Positions 1 to 4,996 of a stretch of DNA of 8,242 bases are shown one piece after another; positions within the stretch are counted from its first letter, which is position 1; the number at the start of each line of letters is the position of its first letter. The stretch is from an uncultured Capnocytophaga sp. (GTDB lineage Bacteria > Bacteroidota > Bacteroidia > Flavobacteriales > Flavobacteriaceae), in assembly GCA_915070235.1 (NCBI GenBank), contig CAJZFM010000084.1, positions 1-8,242 on the forward strand, written 5' to 3'. The translations under genes were made by a program, and so were the position numbers. A model generated the notes under the pieces. It worked only from the letters and a program-made list of their open reading frames with translations, was not told where the DNA came from and did no database searches.

Positions 1-2
1 CT

Positions 3-152
3 TGGGTATCAGAATTTAACATAGACCGATATTTAGCGGAATACAGTTTTAGAATCAATCGCTCACAAAGCAAAGAGACTATCTTTAACAATTTAATAAA
101 AAGAATACTTGAAAGAGAACCTATTTTCCAACCTCTGTTAATATGCCATTAA
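3..152 (+). CDS. IS1595-family (ISXO2-like) transposase, C-terminal end, partial at left edge
   Basis: The frame is open from the window edge and gives 49 residues ending at TAA 150-152. It contains DRYLAEYSFRINR followed by a short helix (TIFNNLIKRIL), which is the usual C-terminus of ISXO2-like DDE transposases, where a YL.EF.FR.NRR motif closes the catalytic domain. The remainder of the gene lies outside the window, so I cannot tell whether the element is intact. The stop codon runs straight into the right terminal repeat at 154-165. The same protein segment recurs in the relic at 1427-1549 (YLAEYSFRINRSQNKD), which supports the identification internally. Family assignment is from motif recall, not from a search. 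Confidence 0.72.
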   Translation, partial: WVSEFNIDRYLAEYSFRINRSQSKETIFNNLIKRILEREPIFQPLLICH

Positions 153-153
153 C

Positions 154-165
154 TTGACACCTCAA
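154..165. repeat. Right terminal inverted repeat of the edge IS element
   Basis: TTGACACCTCAA lies directly after the transposase stop. Its reverse complement, TTGAGGTGTCAA, matches the left ends at 690-701 and 1368-1379 (TTGAGGCGTCAA) with one mismatch. This makes it the outer end of an IS1595-type element. I could not recognise a target duplication because the matching left end is outside the window. Confidence 0.65.
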
Positions 166-247
166 TAAGAATTTATGGGATCAAATTATGAGATCTTGTG
201 AAGAGGGGAATTTTGAAATAGATGAGTATTCATATAAAATTGAATAG
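158..247 (+). pseudogene. Possible 3' remnant of an unknown gene next to the IS end
   Basis: A frame open from the IS terminus to TAG 245-247 encodes about 29 residues, with a plausible acidic protein stretch (DQIMRSCEEGNFEIDEYS). It begins inside the terminal repeat and has no convincing start codon; the ATG at 188 would give only 19 residues. It could be the tail of a gene cut by the IS insertion, lying three bases before the ATG at 251. It could equally be a chance open frame in AT-rich DNA. I recognise no family. Confidence 0.25.
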
Positions 248-250
248 AAT

Positions 251-622
251 ATGATTGTTTTACAATATACTGTACTGATAAGTTGCCTTGCAGGGTATGC
301 GATAACATTCGACACAAAAATCCCTAAGAAGACATTTATGTTTATGAATATATTTACATTAATAGTTTGTGTAATATCAATAGCTGAAACGTATTATATA
401 GAATGTAATACTGAGAATGAAACTACAATCCCCTTTTTGCTTATTTTTGCTGTAATTGTTCCTTGCATAATTACATTGATAACATTTCTATCTTTATCAA
501 TATATTTATCAAGCATTACAAAAGAGAAAAAATATTTGTTGAAAAGTATTCTTATATGTTTAGCTTTTGTAGTATTATTAATTTATACACCAGAACTACT
601 AATTTTATTATTCAATTTATAA
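251..622 (+). CDS. Small four-helix membrane protein, unknown function
   Basis: The 123-residue product is very hydrophobic, with four likely membrane segments at about 3-20, 29-48, 60-88 and 96-120. The polar turns are short: DTKIPKK, a Cys/Glu/Asn-rich stretch near residues 46-58, and TKEKK near 90-94. I recognise no family and see no catalytic motif. The gene is AT-rich, unlike the core genes to the right, and lies between the right end of one IS1595-type element and the left end of a degraded one, so it looks like accessory cargo. No TAnnTTTG promoter is visible just upstream. The ATG at 251 is the first in frame and opens directly into a membrane helix. Small membrane proteins of this type are sometimes immunity proteins, but nothing here shows that. 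Confidence 0.6.
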   Translation: MIVLQYTVLISCLAGYAITFDTKIPKKTFMFMNIFTLIVCVISIAETYYIECNTENETTIPFLLIFAVIVPCIITLITFLSLSIYLSSITKEKKYLLKSILICLAFVVLLIYTPELLILLFNL

Positions 623-689
623 GTTGGTAGTTGAACCTGCTCTTTCAAAATAATTGAAGTAAATAATATCTATTTTCAAAAATATTTTA

Positions 690-719
690 TTGAGGCGTCA
701 AAGTATTTTTATATATTTG
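690..719 (+). promoter_or_regulatory. Bacteroidota promoter of the IS relic, reading rightward
   Basis: TTG at 690-692 and TATATTTG at 712-719 are separated by 19 bases, matching the Bacteroidota -33/-7 pattern (TTG, TAnnTTTG). Transcription would start near 725, ahead of the truncated transposase ATG at 741, and could continue into the lipoprotein gene at 908. The -33 TTG lies in the terminal repeat itself. Confidence 0.55.
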
Positions 720-740
720 CACTCTGAAAATTAATGTATT

Positions 741-882
741 ATGGAATTATTTAAGGAACAAAGCCTCTTAGAGTTTACTGAACGCTTTAAAACAGACTTA
801 GTAATAATGGGAAGAATTTTCCTACATTACATAAGATAATACATCAAGTAACGTTTCCCAAAGTCAATTAGTATGTAGCTAA
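741..882 (+). pseudogene. Transposase remnant with two internal deletions
   Basis: ATG 741 opens MELFKEQSLLEFTERFKTD, the typical N-terminus of an IS1595/ISXO2 transposase, placed 22 bases after the promoter. After codon 19 the sequence jumps. In another frame, 809-853 reads GKNFPTLHKIIHQVT, which resembles the FP.LH region of the C-terminal catalytic part. A second jump leads to the final residues, SQSQLVCS and TAA 880-882, shared with the relic at 1427-1549. As it stands the first frame stops at 837-839 after 32 codons. The middle block is identified by motif recall. Confidence 0.6.
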
Positions 883-907
883 ATAGACACCTTAAAAAAT
901 CAATAAG

Positions 908-1363
908 ATGAGTAAGATTATAAATTTAGTAACAATTGTTTTGTTATTTATTAGTTGCAACAATACTTCTAAGAAATTAGAGATGCTAAAAGAAGGCACA
1001 TTTATCTATGAGAGAGAAAGAGTTTTTGAGAAAAAAAATATTACAGTTGAACAATCAAGAGTGGAAATGATAAGAGAAACTAAATATGTTGTTGAAGAAA
1101 AAGTTATTTACGATAGTTTAGGTATTTTGCAAATATATGATGGTGCTGCAGAGGGTTTTATCGTTTATTCAAGAGATAATGATTTTGGAAAATCTGTTAT
1201 CAAAGAAGAAGGATATAGTAATAAAGTTCTAATAGATAAGAAGCAGGATTGCCTTATAGACGGAAAAGATACAATTAGGAACTTTGAAGTGTTTTTAAAA
1301 GATAGGCTTATAATGGTCTATCCTAAAGAAGATGATAGAATTTATGTATACAAATTTAAATAA
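908..1363 (+). CDS. Small lipoprotein, unknown function
   Basis: The 151-residue product begins with a lipoprotein signal: a basic start, a hydrophobic core (IINLVTIVLLFIS) and Cys17 as the likely lipidated residue. The mature part is charged, rich in Lys, Glu and Asp, and probably beta-structured (KYVVEEKVIYDSLGILQIYDG). After Cys17 comes NNTSKK, without an obvious K-(D/E)2-type surface-export signal, so I infer it faces the periplasm. No family is recognised. The gene is AT-rich and bracketed by two IS1595-type relics in the same orientation: one ends 12 bases before its ATG and the next begins 4 bases after its stop. Its transcription may depend on the relic promoter at 690-719. Confidence 0.65.
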   Translation: MSKIINLVTIVLLFISCNNTSKKLEMLKEGTFIYERERVFEKKNITVEQSRVEMIRETKYVVEEKVIYDSLGILQIYDGAAEGFIVYSRDNDFGKSVIKEEGYSNKVLIDKKQDCLIDGKDTIRNFEVFLKDRLIMVYPKEDDRIYVYKFK

Positions 1364-1367
1364 TTAA

Positions 1368-1397
1368 TTGAGGCGTCAAAATAATCTCATATATTTG
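1368..1397 (+). promoter_or_regulatory. Bacteroidota promoter in the second relic, pointing to bamD
   Basis: TTG 1368-1370 and TATATTTG 1390-1397 have the same 19-base spacing as the copy at 690-719. The transposase start it once served is gone, so transcription from about 1404 would cross the inverted repeat and reach bamD roughly 270 bases downstream. Whether it is active cannot be judged from sequence. Confidence 0.5.
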
Positions 1398-1416
1398 CAC
1401 TCTGAAAATTAATGTA

Positions 1417-1562
1417 TTGAGGTGTCTATTTAGCTGAGTATAGTTTTAGAATCAATCGCTCACAAAATAAAGATACTATCTTTAACAAATTAATGAAAAG
1501 AATTGTAGAACGTTCTCCCGTTTCCCAAAGTCAATTAGTATGTAGCTAAATAGACACCTCAA
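1417..1562. repeat. 19-bp perfect inverted repeat enclosing 108 bp
   Basis: TTGAGGTGTCTATTTAGCT at 1417-1435 is the exact reverse complement of 1544-1562. The right arm is the natural right terminus of the IS. The left arm fuses an outer-end sequence to the coding triplets TAT TTA GCT (Tyr-Leu-Ala). The unit resembles a miniature inverted-repeat element. In RNA it could fold as a long-range stem, but no T-tract follows, so it is not a typical terminator. Confidence 0.75.
1421..1549 (+). pseudogene. Transposase C-terminal fragment, IS1595 type
   Basis: The frame is open from just after a TGA at 1418-1420 to TAA 1547-1549. From 1427 it encodes 40 residues beginning YLAEYSFRINRSQNKDTIF and ending SQSQLVCS. 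The first 17 residues nearly match the partial transposase at the left edge, while the ends differ (PIFQPLLICH versus PVSQSQLVCS), so the two come from related but distinct elements. No start codon or catalytic core is present. Confidence 0.65.
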
Positions 1563-1580
1563 AAATATAATTTTGCTTAC

Positions 1581-1591
1581 GTCGAACTCAC
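1581..1591. repeat. Short dispersed motif GTCGAACTCAC
   Basis: This 11-mer recurs at 8062-8072 inside an inverted repeat and lies here in the AT-rich gap between the IS relic and the bamD promoter. It may be a degenerate copy of a dispersed intergenic element. Two occurrences in one window are weak evidence. Confidence 0.3.
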
Positions 1592-1639
1592 ATTATATTA
1601 TTAACAATTTACAATTGATAATTAACAACTAATATTTGG

Positions 1640-1669
1640 TTGGAAGTATCAAAAAAATGCGTATCTTTG
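1640..1669 (+). promoter_or_regulatory. bamD operon promoter, ending 4 bases before the start codon
   Basis: TTG 1640-1642 and TATCTTTG 1662-1669 with a 19-base spacer match the Bacteroidota consensus well. The bamD ATG is at 1674, so transcription should start at or within a few bases of the start codon. There is no room for a leader or a ribosome-binding site. Confidence 0.7.
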
Positions 1670-1673
1670 CCCA

Positions 1674-2474
1674 ATGAATCTAAAAGGAAAAGTACTGGCT
1701 GTTGTCTGTGCTATCTCATGGGTTTTTTGCTCCTGTGGGGAGTACCAAAAAGCCATGAAATCAGACAATTACGAATACAAATACCAAGTAGCTAAAGCCC
1801 TCTATGAGAAGGGTGACTACACTCGTGGGTTACGCCTATGGGAAAAGGTAGTAGGCTATTATATAGGCCGCCCACAGGGGGAAGAGGCCTTGTATATGTA
1901 TGCTGATAGCTTCTATAAGCGGAAGAAATACATGCTGGCTGCCTATCAGTATGAGCGATTTTTGCGCAATTACCCTCGTAGTGAGAAGGCTGAAGAGGCG
2001 CTCTTTCTCAAGGGGGAATGCCACTTTCTGGAGTCGCCTAAGTATAGCTTAGACCAAAGCGAGACAGCTAAGGCCTTGGACGAACTACAGGAGTATATAG
2101 ACCGCTACCCCAATGGAACACACCTAAGGGATGCTAACAATATGGTCTTGGAGCTACTGAACAAGCTCCAGCAAAAGAGTTTTGAAATAGCCAAGGGCTA
2201 TGACAAGATTCGTGACTATCAGGCTGCTATCAAGTCCTTTGAAAACTTTTTGATAGACAACCCTGGCTCTACTTTCCGTGAAGAGGCGATGTACTACCGC
2301 CTACACTCGGCTTATGAGCTGGCAAAGAACAGTATCAAAAGCAAGGAAAAACAACGCTTTGAGGAGGCTAAGGGCTATTACGAATCCTTTGTTCGCACCT
2401 ACCCAGAAACCTCTTTCAAGGGAAAGGCAGATAAGATGTACCAAGATATCCTAAAGAAAATAAGTGAATTATGA
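1674..2474 (+). CDS. bamD: Outer membrane protein assembly factor BamD
   Basis: BamD is the essential periplasmic-face lipoprotein of the BAM complex, which works with BamA to fold beta-barrels into the outer membrane. The 266-residue product has a lipoprotein signal ending at Cys21 (FCSCGEYQ), then helix pairs in tetratricopeptide style: a repeat around 32-62 (YEKGDYTRGLRLWEKVV), another around 70-105 (ADSFYKRKKYMLAAYQYERF), one around 125-145, and C-terminal repeats near 170-210 and 225-262 (DKIRDYQAAIKSFENFLIDN). Length and layout fit the YfiO/BamD family. The start is fixed because it is the only Met before the signal peptide. Its TGA overlaps the next ATG (ATGA, 2471-2474), which suggests translational coupling. 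It heads a core operon directly right of an IS-rich island. Confidence 0.9.
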   Translation: MNLKGKVLAVVCAISWVFCSCGEYQKAMKSDNYEYKYQVAKALYEKGDYTRGLRLWEKVVGYYIGRPQGEEALYMYADSFYKRKKYMLAAYQYERFLRNYPRSEKAEEALFLKGECHFLESPKYSLDQSETAKALDELQEYIDRYPNGTHLRDANNMVLELLNKLQQKSFEIAKGYDKIRDYQAAIKSFENFLIDNPGSTFREEAMYYRLHSAYELAKNSIKSKEKQRFEEAKGYYESFVRTYPETSFKGKADKMYQDILKKISEL

Positions 2475-2818
2475 TAAATTTGAAACGCATAGATGCGCCG
2501 CAAACTACCATTACCTATGACAAGAACAAGATAGATGCCCCAACAGGTAACATCTATGAAGCGATTTCTATCATAGCCAAACGAGCTTCGCAGATCAATG
2601 CAGAAATCAAGCGCGAATTGGAAGAAAAATTAGAAGAGTTTGCTATCAATAATGATAGTTTGGAAGAAGTTTTTGAGAACAAAGAGCAAATAGAAGTTTC
2701 TAAGTTCTACGAAAAACTTCCTAAACCACAGGCTATTGCTGTAAAGGAATGGCTGGATGGGGATATAGAGTATCGTTATATTGATGAAAAACAAAACCAT
2801 GAGTATTCCTTCGCTTAA
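2471..2818 (+). CDS. rpoZ: DNA-directed RNA polymerase omega subunit (Bacteroidota RpoZ type)
   Basis: This small protein (115 residues) matches the omega-like subunits annotated between bamD and coaBC in flavobacteria; omega helps assemble and stabilise the beta-prime subunit of RNA polymerase. The segment around residues 25-45 (TGNIYEAISIIAKRASQIN) is the omega core, where a conserved N.(Y/F)E.....A.RA pattern contacts beta-prime. A charged helix follows (residues 45-72), then a C-terminal KFYEKLPKPQAIAVKEW part typical of this lineage. The gene starts inside the bamD stop and its 3' end overlaps coaBC, so all three are probably co-translated. Identity rests on motif plus gene order. Confidence 0.82.
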   Translation: MINLKRIDAPQTTITYDKNKIDAPTGNIYEAISIIAKRASQINAEIKRELEEKLEEFAINNDSLEEVFENKEQIEVSKFYEKLPKPQAIAVKEWLDGDIEYRYIDEKQNHEYSFA

Positions 2819-4007
2819 TGGGAAACATATACTAATCGGAGTAACGGCTGGAATAGCCGCTTATAAGATACCACACCTTGTACGCTTGCTTGTCAAAGAA
2901 CAAGCAAGCGTTAAGGTTATTATGACTGAAGATGCTGAGGCTTTCGTAACCCCGCTCACCCTTTCGGTACTCTCCAAGGAGAAGGTATATACTGCATTCC
3001 AATCTCAGGAACACGAGTGGAACAGCCATGTGGCACTTGCCCAGTGGGCTGATGCCTTTGTCATAGCTCCAGCTACGGCCAACACCTTGGCCAAGATGTC
3101 CCATGGAATATGCGATAACCTGCTATTGGCTACCTATCTTTCGGCTAAGTGCCCTGTGTTCTTTGCTCCTGCTATGGACTTGGATATGTATGCTCACCCG
3201 ACAACTAAGAGCAATATCGCCTTGTTACAGTCTTTCGGCAACCTGCTTATTCCCAGCGAATTTGGCGAGCTGGCCAGTGGCCTCATAGGAGAGGGACGTA
3301 TGGGGGAACCTGAGAGGATTGTAGCCCAATTAGCCCAGTTTTTCTTCCCTAAGAAAGCGCTGCTTAAGGGCAAGAAACTGCTGATCACCGCAGGGCCTAC
3401 TTACGAGATGATAGACCCTGTACGGTTTGTAGGCAATTTCTCTTCTGGTAAGATGGGGGTTGCGCTATCTAATATGGCTGCCCAGATGGGTGGAGAGGTT
3501 ACCCTTATCCTTGGCCCTACTGCTCCTCACACTATAGAAAGTAGCGTAAAGGTATGCCCTGTGGTGAGTGCTCAACAGATGTATGAGGCCGCTCAAGAGG
3601 CGTTTGCCCATACCGATATAGCGATATTGGCTGCTGCTGTTGCCGATTATAAGCCTATGGTGCAAGCTCCCCAAAAGATTAAAAAGAAAACCGATCAGCT
3701 GACGCTGGAGCTGACCAAGACTCAAGATATTTTAGCGTCCTTGGGTGCTCAAAAGGACAAACAGGTGCTTATTGGCTTTGCCTTAGAAACAGAAAACGAA
3801 TTGGAGAATGCCAAAGGGAAACTCACCCGTAAGCACTTAGATGCCATAGTGCTCAACTCGCTCAATGACAAGGGAGCAGGCTTCTCGGTGGATACCAACC
3901 AAGTTACTTTTATCACCCGTGAGGATAAGGTCGTGCCTATACCGCTGAAAACTAAAACAGAAATTGCAGCTGATATCCTTACCCTTATTCACGACGAATT
4001 GTTATAA
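2799..4007 (+). CDS. coaBC: Bifunctional phosphopantothenoylcysteine decarboxylase / phosphopantothenate-cysteine ligase
   Basis: CoaBC makes 4'-phosphopantetheine for coenzyme A: the C-terminal CoaB half joins cysteine to phosphopantothenate using CTP, and the N-terminal FMN-dependent CoaC half decarboxylates the product. From ATG 2799 it has 402 residues. In CoaC: GVTAGIAAYK (14-23), active-site His77 in SHVALAQWAD, the flavin-site segment PATANTLAKMSHGICDNLL (91-109) and PAMDLDMY (124-131). In CoaB: TAGPTYEMIDPVRFVGNFSSGKMG (197-220), AAVADYKP (279-286), KIKK (293-296) and GFALETEN (326-333). Upstream TTG 2781 and ATG 2784 are in frame, but the family normally begins just before the GKxIL strand, so I chose 2799, which overlaps rpoZ by 20 bases. 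Asp127 and Ser160 sit where E. coli has Asn125 and Cys158. Confidence 0.93.
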   Translation: MSIPSLNGKHILIGVTAGIAAYKIPHLVRLLVKEQASVKVIMTEDAEAFVTPLTLSVLSKEKVYTAFQSQEHEWNSHVALAQWADAFVIAPATANTLAKMSHGICDNLLLATYLSAKCPVFFAPAMDLDMYAHPTTKSNIALLQSFGNLLIPSEFGELASGLIGEGRMGEPERIVAQLAQFFFPKKALLKGKKLLITAGPTYEMIDPVRFVGNFSSGKMGVALSNMAAQMGGEVTLILGPTAPHTIESSVKVCPVVSAQQMYEAAQEAFAHTDIAILAAAVADYKPMVQAPQKIKKKTDQLTLELTKTQDILASLGAQKDKQVLIGFALETENELENAKGKLTRKHLDAIVLNSLNDKGAGFSVDTNQVTFITREDKVVPIPLKTKTEIAADILTLIHDELL

Positions 4008-4013
4008 ATCAAA

Positions 4014-4055
4014 GGGCAAATCGCCATTATAACTAAGGCAAATTGCCATTTGCCC
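4014..4055. repeat. Nested inverted and direct repeats between coaBC and porD
   Basis: GGGCAAAT (4014-4021) pairs with ATTTGCCC (4048-4055) around a 26-base loop. Inside are two direct copies of GGCAAATYGCCA (4015-4026 and 4037-4048), differing at one base, and the second contains the palindrome GGCAAATTGCC (4037-4047). It lies 6 bases after the coaBC stop. It lacks a T-tract, so an intrinsic terminator is doubtful; a dispersed palindromic repeat or a protein-binding site is possible. Confidence 0.5.
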
Positions 4056-4077
4056 CTACATACACAACGATAACATT

Positions 4078-4962
4078 ATGAAAAAACAACTTCTTATCAT
4101 TCTTTCGCTGCTGAGTTGGGGGATTTTCGCCCAAGAACTCTCTTGCAAGGTTACAATCAACACCCAACGGGTGAATCAGACCAACCAACGGGTATTTGCC
4201 ACCCTACAGCGCTCTCTACAAGAGTTTATCAACCGCAAGGCTTGGACAGACCTCAAGACAAGGGAGAACGAACGTATAGACTGTTCTTTCGTCTTTACCG
4301 TCTCTTCCTATGAGAACAATATGCTCACTACCGATGTACAGATACAGGCCTTCCGCCCTGTGTATGGGAGTGGCTACCAAACACCGCTGATGAACTACCA
4401 AGAGAAAGGGGTTACTTTTTCCTACTTGGAGAACGAACCTATCTACTTCAACCCCAGCAACTTTACCTCTAACCTCTCTTCCTTTATTGCCTACTATGCG
4501 CTGATTATCATAGGGATAGATGCCGATACTTTTGCTCCAGATGGGGGCAAACCCTATTTTGAAAAAGCCCTAGCTGTGGTACTCAATGCCCAAGGAAGTG
4601 GAGACAATGCTTGGCTACAGAATGGCTCTAACAACCGCTGGCAGATGATTACCGACCTGCTTTCCGATGACTTCGCTGCCCTACACAAAGTGCTCTATGC
4701 TTATCATCGCAAGGGCTTAGACCTGATGAGCCAAGATACACAAAAGGCTAAAAATGGTATTGCCGAGGCGCTTATAGAACTTGATAAGATGGACAATAGC
4801 CGTATCAACCGCTTCCTCGCTCAGCTCTTCTTTGATGCCAAAGCAGATGAACTCGTCCAGATCCTATCAGAAGGCAAGCCCTTAGAGAAGCGACAAGAGG
4901 TACAGAAAGTACTGCTAAAATTGGCGCCTACTCATGCACAACAGTGGGGACAGATTAAGTGA
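4078..4962 (+). CDS. porD: DUF4835 family protein, PorD-like (type IX secretion associated)
   Basis: The 294-residue protein has a signal peptide (MKKQLLIILSLLSWGIFA, likely cut before Gln19) and then a DUF4835-type body: an N-terminal beta-rich part (VTINTQRVNQTNQRVFATLQ), the signature PVYGSGYQTPLMNY near residues 95-110, the stretch YFNPSNFTSNLSSFIAYYALIIIGID around 122-147 with DADTFAPDGG after it, and a helical C-terminus. From memory, this family is annotated as PorD of the type IX secretion system, and it usually follows coaBC in flavobacteria. The biochemical role is unknown to me; location is periplasmic or outer-membrane associated by inference. ATG 4078 begins directly with the signal peptide. 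The stop TGA (4960-4962) lies in the first unit of a heptamer repeat. Confidence 0.78.
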   Translation: MKKQLLIILSLLSWGIFAQELSCKVTINTQRVNQTNQRVFATLQRSLQEFINRKAWTDLKTRENERIDCSFVFTVSSYENNMLTTDVQIQAFRPVYGSGYQTPLMNYQEKGVTFSYLENEPIYFNPSNFTSNLSSFIAYYALIIIGIDADTFAPDGGKPYFEKALAVVLNAQGSGDNAWLQNGSNNRWQMITDLLSDDFAALHKVLYAYHRKGLDLMSQDTQKAKNGIAEALIELDKMDNSRINRFLAQLFFDAKADELVQILSEGKPLEKRQEVQKVLLKLAPTHAQQWGQIK

Positions 4963-4991
4963 AAAGTGAAAAGTGAAAAGTGAAAAGTGAA
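4957..4991 (+). repeat. Five perfect tandem copies of AAGTGAA
   Basis: A 7-base unit is repeated exactly five times across the porD stop codon, ending 5 bases before the chaN-like ATG. The first unit supplies the porD TGA. Because 7 is not a multiple of 3, the array has stops in all frames. Slippage would change the distance between the two genes but not the reading frame of either. Confidence 0.9.
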
Positions 4992-4996
4992 GGGCT

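Larger units (their letters stand above)
690..895 (+). mobile_element. Internally deleted IS1595-type element (206 bp relic)
   Basis: The left end TTGAGGCGTCAA (690-701) and right end GACACCTTAA (886-895) bound a miniature element. Inside are a promoter, the first 19 codons of a transposase gene, a short piece from its C-terminal third, and the last 41 bp of a right end. That last part (852-892) is identical to 1519-1559. The left 51 bp aligns with 1368-1418 without gaps: 13 bp identical, a divergent stretch, then 28 bp identical (713-740 and 1391-1418). The element cannot encode a transposase but might be mobilised in trans by a full-length relative. I found no convincing 8-bp target duplication. 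Confidence 0.65.
1368..1562 (+). mobile_element. Second internally deleted IS1595-type element with a rebuilt end
   Basis: The left end TTGAGGCGTCAA (1368-1379) with its promoter region matches 690-740. At about 1417 it is joined directly to a second end-like sequence, TTGAGGTGTCTATTTAGCT, followed by the last 40 codons of a transposase and the right end at 1559-1562. Almost the whole transposase gene is missing. The relic separates the lipoprotein gene from the core bamD operon. I see no clear target duplication: the flanks ataattaa and aaatataa are similar but not equal. Confidence 0.62.

Noticed and set aside
1417..1562. Intrinsic terminator protecting bamD from upstream transcription
   Set aside because: The arms are 108 bases apart and no T-run follows; the structure is better explained as IS terminal repeats.
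690..1562. CRISPR-like array
   Set aside because: The repeats are only two copies, unequal in content, and explained by IS ends.
1836..2024. Open frame on the - strand within bamD
   Set aside because: It lies wholly inside a well-supported gene on the other strand, has no promoter and shows no recognisable protein features.
2781..2798. Upstream TTG/ATG starts for coaBC
   Set aside because: They would add five or six lysine-rich residues not expected in the family and deepen the overlap with rpoZ; ATG 2799 places the GVTAGIAAYK strand at the usual distance.
2832..3725. Several open frames of 60-90 codons, mostly on the - strand, inside coaBC
   Set aside because: All overlap conserved CoaBC motifs and read as out-of-frame shadows, with no family resemblance.
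4116..4401. Short overlapping frames on both strands inside porD
   Set aside because: They fall in the conserved DUF4835 reading frame region and have no independent signals.
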